Positions 25,864-35,499 of a stretch of DNA of 64,000 nt are shown here, one piece after another (the stretch's first letter is position 1; the number at the start of each line of letters is the position of its first letter). The notes under the pieces are model-generated. The model did no database searches, was not told where the DNA came from, and saw nothing but the letters and a program-made list of their open reading frames with translations. The stretch lies in contig NZ_JAMKMS010000015.1 in the NCBI RefSeq assembly GCF_023634655.1, positions 1-64,000 of the forward strand. Direction: 5' to 3'. Position numbers and translations under genes: made by a program. The stretch is from Vibrio methylphosphonaticus. GTDB lineage: Bacteria; Pseudomonadota; Gammaproteobacteria; Enterobacterales; Vibrionaceae.

Positions 25864-26409
25864 CTAAATGGAGAAAATAGTTCCACGATAGTATTTTAGC
25901 TCAGCAATCGACTCTCGAATATCATCAAGAGCAAGATGAGTACCTTGCTTGCTAAAGCCATCTAAAACCTCTGGCTTCCAACGACGAGTCAGCTCTTTTA
26001 ATGTACTCACATCGATATAACGATAGTGGAAGTACTCCTCAAGCTCTGGCATGTGCTTGTATAAGAAACGACGATCTTGGCCAATACTATTCCCACAGAT
26101 AGGTGATACCCCTTTAGGGACCCACTGCTCTAAGAACTCGATAGTCTCTACAATCGCCTGCTGTTCTGTGTACGTACTCTCTGTCACACGAGAAACGAGT
26201 CCGCTCGCCGTATGAGTATTCGTGCACCAGTCATCCATTTTTGCTAGCTCAGCTTCAGGCTGATGAATGGCAATCACTGGACCCTCTGCAAGAATGTTCA
26301 ATTGACTATCAGTCACTATGCTCGCAATTTCGATGATTTTATGTTGCTCAGGATCGAGTCCTGTCATCTCGAGATCAACCCAGATTAAATTCTGATCGCT
26401 AAAAGACAT
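25864..26409 (-). CDS. orn: Oligoribonuclease
   Basis: Orn degrades RNA dinucleotides, including pGpG from cyclic di-GMP turnover, and is usually essential. The 181-residue product has the DEDD exonuclease motifs: WVDLEMTGLD (about 11-20), the Asp in IGQDRRF, and the last Asp in LDDIRESIAELKYYR near the C terminus. It is divergent from rsgA and upstream of the tRNA array, the order found in E. coli (glyVXY-orn-rsgA). Confidence 0.98.
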   Translation of the reverse strand: MSFSDQNLIWVDLEMTGLDPEQHKIIEIASIVTDSQLNILAEGPVIAIHQPEAELAKMDDWCTNTHTASGLVSRVTESTYTEQQAIVETIEFLEQWVPKGVSPICGNSIGQDRRFLYKHMPELEEYFHYRYIDVSTLKELTRRWKPEVLDGFSKQGTHLALDDIRESIAELKYYRGTIFSI

Positions 26410-26506
26410 ATCGCCCTCGTCTATTTGTTTTCCGCTAAAAGAGGTACTATACCGAAATAAATTTCAGTAACCCAAATGGTTTGATGCATTGGCATCATAG
26501 AATATC

Positions 26507-27565
26507 GTGGCGAAAAAGAAAAAATTAACCAAAGGCCAAGTGCGTCGAGTACGCAGCAACCAAAGCAAGAAACTTAAACAAGAAGAGACCGTTCAGTGGG
26601 ATGAAACCATGCTAGGTGCGGTCAAACAAGGTTTAGTGATTACTCGTTTTGGTCAACATGCCGACATTGAAGATCTTGAAACTCAAGAGGTTCATCGTTG
26701 TAATTTACGACGTGGAATTGAGTCTCTCGTCTCTGGCGATCACGTAAAATGGCGTGTAGGCATTGAGTCAATGCATGGCATTTCTGGTGTTGTAGAAGCC
26801 GTCGAACCACGCAGCTCCATTCTCACACGCCCAGACTATTACGATGGCCTAAAGCCCGTTGCAGCCAACGTTGACCAAATGGTTATTGTCTCTGCCATTG
26901 CGCCGGATTTATCGTTTAATATCATCGACCGTTACCTTGTTGCATCAGAAACATTGCAAATCGCGCCGTTACTGGTTCTAAACAAGGTTGATCTGATTTC
27001 GGAAGAAGACAAAGCGGGTATCTATGCCTCTATGAACGCTTACAAGCGCATTGGTTATGATGTTGCTTTTGTCAGTAAAGAAACTGGTGAAGGAATCCAA
27101 GAACTGGAAAGCTACCTCAAAGATAAAGTAAACATCTTTGTTGGGCAATCTGGGGTAGGTAAATCAAGCCTAGTCAATGCACTCATGCCTGAACTGGAAA
27201 TTGAAGAGGGCGTTATCTCTGAAAACTCAGGATTAGGCCAGCACACCACCACGGCCGCCAGGCTCTACCACTTCCCATCAGGAGGCGATCTTATCGACTC
27301 TCCTGGGGTTCGCGAATTTGGGCTTTGGCACTTAGAATCTCACGAGATTACTGAAGCTTTTGTCGAGTTTCGTCCTTACCTTGGTGGCTGTAAATTTAGA
27401 GACTGCAAACACTTAGATGATCCTGGCTGCATTCTCCGTGAAGCGGTTGAAAATGGTAATATCGATAAAGGCCGTTTTGATAACTACCACCGCATTTTGG
27501 AAAGCATGGGTGAAAACAAAGCCAATCGACAATATTCGCGTAATAAAAAAGCGGATCTTGGCTGA
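26507..27565 (+). CDS. rsgA: Ribosome small-subunit biogenesis GTPase RsgA
   Basis: RsgA is a late 30S assembly factor whose GTPase is stimulated by the subunit. The 352-residue protein has an OB-fold (about 40-105) and a circularly permuted GTPase: NKVD (G4) comes before GQSGVGKSSL (G1) and DSPG (G3). A zinc-binding region CKFRDCKHLDDPGC lies near 305-318. The start is GTG at 26507 with a weak ribosome-binding site; no better start is near. It is divergent from orn. A 150-base gap with an inverted repeat (AATGTCAG at 27612-27619, CTGACATT at 27640-27647) separates it from psd. Confidence 0.97.
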   Translation: MAKKKKLTKGQVRRVRSNQSKKLKQEETVQWDETMLGAVKQGLVITRFGQHADIEDLETQEVHRCNLRRGIESLVSGDHVKWRVGIESMHGISGVVEAVEPRSSILTRPDYYDGLKPVAANVDQMVIVSAIAPDLSFNIIDRYLVASETLQIAPLLVLNKVDLISEEDKAGIYASMNAYKRIGYDVAFVSKETGEGIQELESYLKDKVNIFVGQSGVGKSSLVNALMPELEIEEGVISENSGLGQHTTTAARLYHFPSGGDLIDSPGVREFGLWHLESHEITEAFVEFRPYLGGCKFRDCKHLDDPGCILREAVENGNIDKGRFDNYHRILESMGENKANRQYSRNKKADLG

Positions 27566-27716
27566 TTAAAATCTAAGTTTGTCGCTATGCCGCTAGTTTG
27601 TCATCACACACAATGTCAGCACTGGAATGAGACTAAGTACTGACATTTCGTGAGATTTACATTAATATCTCGCGCCCTGAATTAGAAATACTCAATTAAT
27701 GTTGGAATAATAAGCA

Positions 27717-28589
27717 ATGGATAAGATTAAAGTTGGACTTCAATATTGGATACCAAAACACGGTTTGACCCGTTTAGTCGGTAAACTAGCATCAGCAAAA
27801 GCTGGTGGTCTAACGACAGCTATCATTCGTTGGTTTGTAAAACAATATAACGTCAATTTAGATGAGGCTTTGTACTCAGATCCGGCTCACTTCGAAACTT
27901 TTAACGAGTTTTTCGTTCGTGAACTCAAGCCTGGCATTCGACCAATTACAGAGGGTGATTCTGTTATCACACACCCAGCGGATGCATGCGTGAGCCAATT
28001 TGGTCCCATTGAAGACGGTAAGTTAATTCAAGCTAAAAACCATCACTACACCGCACAAGAACTGTTGGGTGGAAGTGAAGACCTCGCTAAAGAGTTTACC
28101 GATGGCGAATTCGCAACGCTGTACCTTTCTCCTCGCGACTACCACCGCGTACACATGCCATGCGACGGTACATTGCGCCAAATGATTTATGTACCTGGTG
28201 ACCTATTTTCGGTCAACCCGCTCACAGCAGAGAATGTACCAAACCTGTTTGCCCGCAACGAGCGTGTCGTATGTATCTTTGATACTGAGTTTGGCCCAAT
28301 GGCGCAAGTCCTTGTTGGCGCTACGATTGTCGGCAGCATTGAGCTAATTTGGGCGGGTACGGTAACACCGCCAACTGGCAGCTCAGTTCACACTTGGGAC
28401 TATCCTGCGGAAGGTACTAAGTCTGTTGTGTTGAAAAAGGGTGAAGAAATGGGTCGCTTTAAGCTAGGTTCAACGGTCATTAACCTATTTGCCCACAATA
28501 GCATCCGTTTTGATGAGACCATGGTAAATACCGCCCCTACCGTTATGGGCACACCTTATGCTCATGCGGCTGAACGTAACGACAGTTAA
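27717..28589 (+). CDS. psd: Phosphatidylserine decarboxylase proenzyme
   Basis: Psd is the membrane-associated enzyme that decarboxylates phosphatidylserine to phosphatidylethanolamine. The 290-residue proenzyme has the self-cleavage motif LGST (in FKLGSTVINLF, about residue 251), where the Ser becomes the pyruvoyl group of the alpha chain. The conserved YLSPRDYHRVHMPCDG is near 137-152. E. coli psd also follows rsgA. A strong terminator follows, so it ends its transcript. Confidence 0.97.
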   Translation: MDKIKVGLQYWIPKHGLTRLVGKLASAKAGGLTTAIIRWFVKQYNVNLDEALYSDPAHFETFNEFFVRELKPGIRPITEGDSVITHPADACVSQFGPIEDGKLIQAKNHHYTAQELLGGSEDLAKEFTDGEFATLYLSPRDYHRVHMPCDGTLRQMIYVPGDLFSVNPLTAENVPNLFARNERVVCIFDTEFGPMAQVLVGATIVGSIELIWAGTVTPPTGSSVHTWDYPAEGTKSVVLKKGEEMGRFKLGSTVINLFAHNSIRFDETMVNTAPTVMGTPYAHAAERNDS

Positions 28590-28625
28590 TTAGCTAAGTA
28601 TGTAAATAACTAGACCAGTCAAAAG

Positions 28626-28652
28626 AAACGGTGCAAATTTGCACCGTTTTTT
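28626..28652 (+). terminator. Terminator after psd
   Basis: A near-perfect palindrome AAACGGTGCAAATTTGCACCGTTT is followed by more T. It lies 37 bases past the psd stop. Confidence 0.92.
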
Positions 28653-28829
28653 ATTGCCTTAACCTCAGTTCTCTTAATTGTTCTGCTTGATGCTAATTGT
28701 TGACGTAAGACAATAATCTCACCAAAAAATCCTCTATGTTTTCAAAACTCTAACCTCAGTCGAAGACCCTGTGATGATTATCTTTTAATCTATTTAGTAG
28801 ATAACTTTAGATTTGAGATAATACTGCCT

Positions 28830-30245
28830 ATGCCCAAGATAAATAACGGGGTTTTGATCCGGCTCCTGATCTGCTTTATGGTTCCCCTTGGTGTGCTAAT
28901 GATGCCTATTGATGCCATCCCCATCGACGATCTCACGCTTATTCAGCATCGACTACTCGCTATTTTCTTGCTTGCTGCACTACTCTGGGTTCTAGAGCCA
29001 GTTCCTGTTTTTGCCACCTCAATTCTGATCATTGCCTTAGAGCTAGTCATGCTTTCAGATAAAGGATTACACCTATTTCGCACGCCACCAGCAGGGCACG
29101 ACTTAGGTGAATTGATGAAATACACCGACATCTTTAGCGCTTTTTCATCGCCTATTATTATTTTATTTATGGGTGGCTTTGCCTTAGCGATTGCCGCGTC
29201 TAAATACGAACTCGACAACAACCTCGCTCGCGTCTTACTTAAACCATTTGGTCAACAGCCGAAATTTATCATGCTGGGGTTAATGCTGATCACCGCTGTC
29301 TTTTCGATGTTTATGTCGAATACCGCCACCACCGTGATGATGTTGGCATTGCTTGGTCCCATTGTTGCTTCTGCACCTAAAGGCGACATTGGTATCAAGG
29401 CCTTAGTGTTATGTATTCCTATTGCCGCAAACACCGGGGGAATAGCAACACCGATAGGAACGCCGCCCAATGCAATAGCTTTACAATATCTAACCGGGGA
29501 AAACACCATCGACTTCCTACAGTGGATGATGATGGGGCTACCTTTTGTCATCATTCAACTGACCATTGCATGGTTTTTATTACAACGCTTCTTCCCATCC
29601 TCACAAGATAAGATGGTGCTAAAACTCAATGGGACATTCCAGAAGAACTGGCGAGCCATCGTCGTGTACGCTACCTTCGCCACCACCATTCTGCTTTGGA
29701 TGACAACCAAGTTACATGGCATGAATACCTACGTCGTTTCCATCATTCCTCTTGCTGTGTTTACTCTGACAGGGATCATGGGTAAGGAAGAGCTTAAACT
29801 CATTAACTGGGATGTGCTTTGGTTAGTTGCGGGGGGTATCGCGATCGGCATTGGCTTAGATAAAACCGGACTCGCCGTCGCCCTTGCCCACGCCATCGAC
29901 TATGAATCACTCTCGCCCATGGCTGTGGTGCTAACGCTTTCTGTCGTCTGTTGGTTAATGGCTAACTTCATGTCGAATACCGCTACCGCTAACTTACTCA
30001 TGCCGATTGCCGCGGCGATCGGTGCCTCAATGGAAAGCCTTGCCACTATTGGTGGTTTACAAGGGCTGTTAGTCGTGGTCGCATTTTCGGCATCGTTAGG
30101 GATGATTCTTCCTGTCTCCACCCCACCAAACTCTCTTGCCTACTCTACCGGTCTGATTGAAAGCAAAGACATGGCAAAAATGGGGCTCATCCTTGGTGTT
30201 GTTGGCCTACTCATCGTCTATCTCGCAACTTGGATCCTGACCTAA
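28830..30245 (+). CDS. SLC13/DASS-family sodium:anion symporter
   Basis: A 471-residue inner-membrane carrier with about eleven hydrophobic segments. The two Ser-Asn-Thr substrate and sodium motifs of the divalent anion:Na+ symporter family are both present: FMSNTATTVMM (about 156-166) and NFMSNTATANLLMP (about 377-390). Each is paired with a TP motif (GTPPNAIAL and STPPNSLAY). The family moves di- and tricarboxylates such as succinate and citrate, or sulfate; the exact substrate cannot be read from sequence. It lies 5' of frdABCD by about 2.3 kb, so C4-dicarboxylate uptake is attractive but unproved. Confidence 0.88.
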   Translation: MPKINNGVLIRLLICFMVPLGVLMMPIDAIPIDDLTLIQHRLLAIFLLAALLWVLEPVPVFATSILIIALELVMLSDKGLHLFRTPPAGHDLGELMKYTDIFSAFSSPIIILFMGGFALAIAASKYELDNNLARVLLKPFGQQPKFIMLGLMLITAVFSMFMSNTATTVMMLALLGPIVASAPKGDIGIKALVLCIPIAANTGGIATPIGTPPNAIALQYLTGENTIDFLQWMMMGLPFVIIQLTIAWFLLQRFFPSSQDKMVLKLNGTFQKNWRAIVVYATFATTILLWMTTKLHGMNTYVVSIIPLAVFTLTGIMGKEELKLINWDVLWLVAGGIAIGIGLDKTGLAVALAHAIDYESLSPMAVVLTLSVVCWLMANFMSNTATANLLMPIAAAIGASMESLATIGGLQGLLVVVAFSASLGMILPVSTPPNSLAYSTGLIESKDMAKMGLILGVVGLLIVYLATWILT

Positions 30246-30278
30246 ACGCCTTATTGAACTTAGTTAAGTCCCTTGGCA

Positions 30279-30318
30279 GCAATGAAATCCACCCTAGCGG
30301 GGGGATTTCATTGCACTT
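30279..30318 (+). terminator. Hairpin after the SLC13 carrier gene
   Basis: A perfect 12-base stem GCAATGAAATCC/GGATTTCATTGC has a 12-base GC-rich loop. Only a short T-containing stretch (ACTTTACT) follows, so termination may be weak. Confidence 0.5.
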
Positions 30319-30378
30319 TACTAGAGCGCATAGTACAACCTGTTTAACGATAGGATTTCGAATTGAATAGGGAAACTC

Positions 30379-31272
30379 ATGGGGTTTGAGTGGTTTGCGC
30401 TTATTGCCGCCTTTTTGTGGGCGGTTTCCAGCATTATTTCTGTCACACCAGCGCGCCATCTTGGGTCTTTTGCCTATAGCCGATGGAGGATGGGATGCAC
30501 TGCCTGCATTCTCACTACGATGGCGCTGCTCACGAATGGCTGGGGAAGCGTTGCCTATGCGCACATCACCCCAATGGCGCTATCGGGACTTATCGGGATC
30601 TTTATTGGTGATACCGCCTTATTTGCTTGCTTAAATCGAATGGGACCACGTCAAGCGGGTTTGCTGTTCTCTTGTCATGCGGTGTTCTCCGCCATACTCG
30701 GTTACTTTCTTTTTTCTGAAACCATGAGCTCAGTTGAACTGATGGGGTCGGCTTTCGTGTTTTCAGGCGTCGCCACCGCGATTTTTTTTGGTCGTAGACA
30801 AGCTAAATCTTCCGTAAATCGCTTAGAAGACATTCAAGGAAACGTTTGGGTTGGTGTTGCACTCGGTATTACCGCGGCACTGTGTCAGGCACTTGGGGGG
30901 ATCATCGCAAAGCCCGTTATGCAAACGGCTATCGACCCCGTTGCCGCATCCGCGATTCGTATGATTACGGCATTTATTGCCCATAGCCTATTTTGGTTAA
31001 CCGGGGCAAGACTTGCCAAAAGTATCCACCCCATTACCCTGCCCATCTTCGGCATTACTGCATTAAACGGGTTTCTAGCCATGGCTGTTGGCATGACGCT
31101 CATACTCTTCGCACTGCAAACTGGTAATGTCGGCATGGTAGCGCTGCTTTCTTCGACAACACCCATCATGGTATTACCGCTGCTATGGCTATACACCAAG
31201 CAACGACCTAACCGCTACGCTTGGTTCGGTGCATTGCTCGCCGTCACAGGGACGGGAATACTCGTCAGTTAA
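30379..31272 (+). CDS. EamA/DMT-superfamily transporter
   Basis: The 297-residue protein has ten predicted membrane helices as two EamA halves (about 3-135 and 155-295), typical of the drug/metabolite exporters. The ATG at 30379 has AGGGA upstream. DMT exporters move amino acids, nucleosides or other metabolites, and nothing here identifies the substrate. It is on the same strand as the SLC13 gene but separated by a hairpin, so separate expression is likely. It converges with epmA. Confidence 0.85.
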   Translation: MGFEWFALIAAFLWAVSSIISVTPARHLGSFAYSRWRMGCTACILTTMALLTNGWGSVAYAHITPMALSGLIGIFIGDTALFACLNRMGPRQAGLLFSCHAVFSAILGYFLFSETMSSVELMGSAFVFSGVATAIFFGRRQAKSSVNRLEDIQGNVWVGVALGITAALCQALGGIIAKPVMQTAIDPVAASAIRMITAFIAHSLFWLTGARLAKSIHPITLPIFGITALNGFLAMAVGMTLILFALQTGNVGMVALLSSTTPIMVLPLLWLYTKQRPNRYAWFGALLAVTGTGILVS

Positions 31273-31307
31273 GCGAACAAGCATACAACCGCTAAAGCTT
31301 GTGGGCA

Positions 31308-32294
31308 TTATGCTATCGGAAATGGAAAAGCCGTCACTTGATCGATATGGTCAGCACCGATAGCCAACATTATCAGCCGATCAATACCTAATGCTACGCC
31401 CGCACATTGTGGTAACCCTGCCTCTAATGCCGCAATCAAGTGATGATCAATCGGTTGGACAGGTAAGCCCATTGTTACCCTCTTTTGGTTATCTTGTTCA
31501 AAGCGAGCTAGTTGCTCTTTAGGGTTATCCAACTCATGGAAACCGTTGGCAAGTTCGATGCCCTTAAAATACACCTCAAAGCGATCGGCCACCCTTGTGT
31601 CATTGGCATTCACTTTCGCCAATGCCGCTTGTGAAGCTGGAAAGTCATAGACAAAAGCAGGAGAATTCAAACCAATCTTGGTTTCGACGCCGATGCTAAA
31701 CAACAATTGCAATAAAGTATCTCGGTCCTCTTCACTGTCAGCAATATCAGACAAGCCTAACGTCCCGGCAGCAGCTCGAAGTTCAGACATAGAAGCGGTG
31801 AGTGGACAGACGGATAGAGCTTGAATAAACGCTTGTTGATACGTCATTCGCTGTGCTTTCTCTCCCTTTAATACCTGCATCAGTAGTTCATCCATTTCAT
31901 CCATCAGCTGATGATGGTCAAACCCAACGCGATACCATTCCAACATAGTAAATTCTGGATTGTGGTATCGACCACTCTCTTCATTACGAAACGCCTTCGC
32001 GATCTGATAGATACAGCCACTCCCCGCCGCCAGCAATCGCTTCATATGAAATTCAGGGCTAGTCATAAAATATAAGCGTCTGCCATCGGCATAACCAGGC
32101 CCAACAAATTCGGTATCAAACGTTTGTAAATGCACATCCGTCACCGTGGCATGACTCATAGCTGGCGTCTCCACTTCCATGACATCCCTTGATAAGAAAA
32201 ATTGACGTATGTTGTGAATAATCTCTGCACGTTTTTTTAGCAAAGGTATTGATGCTGTTGGCTGCCAGTCGCTGTAAATCATAATCAAACTCAT
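31308..32294 (-). CDS. epmA: Elongation factor P--(R)-beta-lysine ligase EpmA
   Basis: EpmA is a lysyl-tRNA-synthetase-like enzyme that attaches (R)-beta-lysine to Lys34 of EF-P. The 328 residues hold only the class II catalytic core, without an anticodon-binding domain. Motif 2 lies around FRNEESGRYHNPEFTMLEWY and motif 3 at AGVALGIDRLIM near the end. The frame opens with ATG at 32294; ATG at 32282 (MIYSDWQP) is an alternative that better fits the family. Its substrate EF-P (36812-37378) and the beta-lysine maker EpmB (37413-38435) are nearby. It is divergent from frdA, as in E. coli. Confidence 0.96.
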   Translation of the reverse strand: MSLIMIYSDWQPTASIPLLKKRAEIIHNIRQFFLSRDVMEVETPAMSHATVTDVHLQTFDTEFVGPGYADGRRLYFMTSPEFHMKRLLAAGSGCIYQIAKAFRNEESGRYHNPEFTMLEWYRVGFDHHQLMDEMDELLMQVLKGEKAQRMTYQQAFIQALSVCPLTASMSELRAAAGTLGLSDIADSEEDRDTLLQLLFSIGVETKIGLNSPAFVYDFPASQAALAKVNANDTRVADRFEVYFKGIELANGFHELDNPKEQLARFEQDNQKRVTMGLPVQPIDHHLIAALEAGLPQCAGVALGIDRLIMLAIGADHIDQVTAFPFPIA

Positions 32295-32345
32295 TAGCTG
32301 TAGTTATTGATAATTGTACAAATTTAAAGATATCCCACGATTATA

Positions 32346-32361
32346 AGTGACGTTAATCACA
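32346..32361. promoter_or_regulatory. CRP-like site upstream of frdA
   Basis: AGTGA-CGTTAA-TCACA matches the CRP consensus TGTGA-N6-TCACA at nine of ten fixed bases. It lies in the 233-base gap between divergent epmA and frdA, about 170 bases before the frdA start. Carbon-dependent control of fumarate reductase is a plausible inference. No full FNR site (TTGAT-N4-ATCAA) was seen here. Confidence 0.6.
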
Positions 32362-32527
32362 CATCATATAAATACTATGCCTCTCTTTGCATTTCCGTTG
32401 AAAAAACCTAACTCAATCAATTTTTTTACCCTGCACCTTATCTACTATAGCCCTTAGTTTTTATCTGCTTATTTAAGCGCTAATTATCACTCGCGAGTTC
32501 AACTCGCTCTCACACTGGAGGATAACT

Positions 32528-34345
32528 GTGAAGACAATAACCACAGATATCGCAGTCATCGGCGCTGGTGGCGCTGGTCTTCGAACTGCTATTGCAGCCG
32601 CTGAAGCAAATCCTGATATGGAAGTTGCTCTTATCTCAAAAGTTTACCCGATGCGATCGCACACGGTCGCGGCTGAGGGTGGCTCTGCCGCTGTAATCAA
32701 GGATGAAGATAGCCTAGACAATCACTTCAACGATACCGTTGGTGGTGGTGACTGGCTTTGTGAACAGGATGTTGTTGAGTATTTCGTAAAAAGCGCAACC
32801 AAAGAAATGATCCAAATGGAGCAATGGGGCTGCCCTTGGAGTCGAAAAGAAAATGGCGAAGTCAACGTTCGTCGTTTTGGTGGCATGAAAGTGGAACGAA
32901 CCTGGTTTGCCGCAGATAAAACAGGCTTCCATATGCTACATACGCTATTTCAGACCTCAATGAAGTATGACCAAATCAAACGATTTGATGAGTACTTTGT
33001 AGTTGATCTACTTGTTGTAGAAGGCGAAGTCCAAGGTCTGATTGCCATTCATATGTCGGAAGGCGAACTCGTGACCATTAAAGCGAAGTCTGTGGTACTC
33101 GCAACAGGTGGCGCAGGTCGTGTTTATCACTGTAACACTAACGGCGGTATTGTGACTGGCGATGGCATGGCCATGGCTTATCGCCATGGTGTGCCACTAC
33201 GTGATATGGAATTCGTGCAATACCACCCAACCGGGCTTCCTGGCACTGGCATCCTAATGACCGAAGGTTGTCGTGGTGAAGGCGGTATTATCGTCAACAA
33301 GAACGGCTACCGTTACCTACAAGATTACGGCATGGGTCCGGAGACACCAGTAGGCGAGCCAAAAAACAAATACATGGAACTGGGTCCTCGTGACAAAGTG
33401 TCTCAAGCCTTTTGGCATGAGCAGCAAAAAGGCAATACCATTAAGCACCCACTGGGTGACGTGGTTCACCTAGACTTGCGTCACCTTGGCGAAGAATACT
33501 TGCAAGAACGTCTACCGTTTATCTGTGAACTTGCCAAAGCTTACGTCAACGTTGATCCAGCCAAAGAGCCAATCCCAATTAGACCAACCGTCCACTACAC
33601 CATGGGTGGTATTGAGACCAACGGTCAATGTGAAACGCGTATACAAGGTTTATTCGCCGTCGGTGAATGTGCATCCGTTGGCCTTCACGGTGCAAACCGA
33701 CTGGGCTCCAACTCACTGGCTGAGTTTGTTGTGTTTGGTCGTGTTGCCGGAGAGCAAGCCGTTGAACGTGCGCAAGCCTTTAAAGGCTGGGATGACGCAG
33801 CCATTGCAAAACAAGTAGAAGCCGTTGAAGCGCGTATTGCTGCCCTACTCAGCCAAGATGGCGACGAAAACTGGGCAGATATCCGCACTGAAATGGGTCA
33901 TACCATGGAAGCGGGTTGTGGCATCTACCGTCAAGAAGACTTAATGCAAGCCACGCTTGAAAAAATAGCCGAACTTAAGCAGCGTTATAAAAACATCGGT
34001 ATTAAGGATAAAGGCAAAGTCTTCAACACAGACTTACTTTACGCCATCGAAGTTGGTTACGGTCTTGAGGTAGCAGAAGCTATGGCGCACTCCGCTATCC
34101 TGCGTAAAGAATCTCGTGGTGCGCACCAGCGTTTAGACGATGGTTGCACAGAGCGCGATGATGAAAACTTCTTAAAACACTCTCTAGCTTTCTTCCAAGA
34201 AGACAGCGCACCGAGTATTGATTATAGCGATGTAAAAATCACTAAGTCTCAACCTAAAGCGCGCCTTTACGGTGAAGCTGCTGAGAAAGCCGCCGCTGCA
34301 GAAGCAAAAGCTGCTAAAGAAAACAATGCAGAGGAGCAAGCATAA
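32528..34345 (+). CDS. frdA: Fumarate reductase flavoprotein subunit
   Basis: This subunit reduces fumarate to succinate with covalent FAD during anaerobic respiration. The 605-residue protein has the dinucleotide fold GAGGAGLRTAIAA (about 12-24), the flavin-linking His in RSHTVAAEGG (about residue 45), and the active-site HPTG motif (about 234-237). GANRLGSNSLAEFVVFGR lies near 390-407. The start is GTG at 32528 with a GGAGG-type binding site. The tail is Ala/Lys/Glu-rich. It is the first gene of frdABCD; its stop overlaps the frdB start by one base. Confidence 0.98.
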   Translation: MKTITTDIAVIGAGGAGLRTAIAAAEANPDMEVALISKVYPMRSHTVAAEGGSAAVIKDEDSLDNHFNDTVGGGDWLCEQDVVEYFVKSATKEMIQMEQWGCPWSRKENGEVNVRRFGGMKVERTWFAADKTGFHMLHTLFQTSMKYDQIKRFDEYFVVDLLVVEGEVQGLIAIHMSEGELVTIKAKSVVLATGGAGRVYHCNTNGGIVTGDGMAMAYRHGVPLRDMEFVQYHPTGLPGTGILMTEGCRGEGGIIVNKNGYRYLQDYGMGPETPVGEPKNKYMELGPRDKVSQAFWHEQQKGNTIKHPLGDVVHLDLRHLGEEYLQERLPFICELAKAYVNVDPAKEPIPIRPTVHYTMGGIETNGQCETRIQGLFAVGECASVGLHGANRLGSNSLAEFVVFGRVAGEQAVERAQAFKGWDDAAIAKQVEAVEARIAALLSQDGDENWADIRTEMGHTMEAGCGIYRQEDLMQATLEKIAELKQRYKNIGIKDKGKVFNTDLLYAIEVGYGLEVAEAMAHSAILRKESRGAHQRLDDGCTERDDENFLKHSLAFFQEDSAPSIDYSDVKITKSQPKARLYGEAAEKAAAAEAKAAKENNAEEQA

Positions 34346-35103
34346 TGTCAGCAAATCGCATTCAAAAAGTAGAAATCATGCGTTACGACCCGGAGAAAGA
34401 CTCTGAGCCTCGCATGCAGATGTTTGATGTCCCATTTGATGAGACTATGTCAGTCCTTGATGCTATTGGCTATATCAAAGACAACCTAGACAAAGATTTG
34501 TCTTATCGTTGGTCTTGTCGCATGGCGATTTGTGGCTCTTGCGGCATCATGGTAAACGGTGTCCCTAAGTTAGCGTGTAAAAGCTTCTTACGAGACTACA
34601 CGGGTGGCGTAAAAATCGAGCCACTCGCAAACTTCCCAATCGAGAAAGATTTAATTGTCGACATGACGCCCTTTATTGAGCGCCTAGAAGCCATTAAACC
34701 TTATATCATTGGTAATGACCGTACCCCGGAAGATGGCGCAAACTTACAAACGCCAGAACAAATGGCGAAGTACAAACAGTTTGCCGGCTGTATCAACTGT
34801 GGGCTCTGCTACGCGGCGTGCCCTCAATTCGGATTAAACCCTGAATTTATTGGTCCTGCTGCTCTGACACTCGCCCATCGCTATAACCTTGACAGTCGCG
34901 ATAATGGCAAGAGCGAACGTATGGCGCTCATTAATGGAGAAAATGGCGCATGGGGTTGTACCTTTGTCGGCTATTGCTCGGATGTTTGTCCTAAAAATGT
35001 CGATCCAGCGGCTGCGGTAAACCAAGGCAAAATTGAATCTTCAAAAGACTTTGTTATTGCCATGCTCAAGCCGGATGGTTCACCAAAGAATGTGGAGGCA
35101 TAA
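34345..35103 (+). CDS. frdB: Fumarate reductase iron-sulfur subunit
   Basis: FrdB passes electrons from menaquinol to FrdA through three clusters. The 252 residues show the [2Fe-2S] motif CRMAICGSCGIMVNG...C (about 57-78), the [4Fe-4S] motif CINCGLCYAACP (about 149-160) and the third cluster region CSDVCPKNVDP. Start and frdA stop overlap (TAATG), so translation is coupled. It is 2 bases upstream of frdC. Confidence 0.98.
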   Translation: MSANRIQKVEIMRYDPEKDSEPRMQMFDVPFDETMSVLDAIGYIKDNLDKDLSYRWSCRMAICGSCGIMVNGVPKLACKSFLRDYTGGVKIEPLANFPIEKDLIVDMTPFIERLEAIKPYIIGNDRTPEDGANLQTPEQMAKYKQFAGCINCGLCYAACPQFGLNPEFIGPAALTLAHRYNLDSRDNGKSERMALINGENGAWGCTFVGYCSDVCPKNVDPAAAVNQGKIESSKDFVIAMLKPDGSPKNVEA

Positions 35104-35105
35104 CC

Positions 35106-35489
35106 ATGAGCAATAGAAAACCTTACGTTCGAGAAATAAAACGCACTTGGTGGAAAAATCATCCTTTCTACCGGTTCTACATGCTACGTGAAGCGACAGT
35201 GTTACCACTGATTCTATTTACGATTTTCCTAACCTTTGGTTTAGGAGCGTTAGTGAAGGGACCAGAAGCTTGGCAAGGTTGGTTGGCATTTATGGCTAAC
35301 CCTATTGTGATTGCCATCAACATTGTTGCGCTCGCAGGTAGCTTATTCCACGCTCAAACCTTTTTTAGCATGATGCCTCAAGTCATGCCGATTAAATTAA
35401 AAGGTAAAGCGGTAGAAAAGAAAACCATCGTGCTAGCGCAATGGGCTGCCGTTGCAGCGATTTCTCTTATTGTGCTGATTATCGTCTAA
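35106..35489 (+). CDS. frdC: Fumarate reductase membrane anchor subunit C
   Basis: One of two heme-free membrane subunits that bind the quinone and anchor FrdAB. The 127-residue protein begins MSNRKPYVREIKRTWW, typical of FrdC, and has three membrane helices (about 25-48, 63-88 and 105-126). Start 2 bases after frdB. Confidence 0.97.
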   Translation: MSNRKPYVREIKRTWWKNHPFYRFYMLREATVLPLILFTIFLTFGLGALVKGPEAWQGWLAFMANPIVIAINIVALAGSLFHAQTFFSMMPQVMPIKLKGKAVEKKTIVLAQWAAVAAISLIVLIIV

Positions 35490-35499
35490 GGAGACCACT

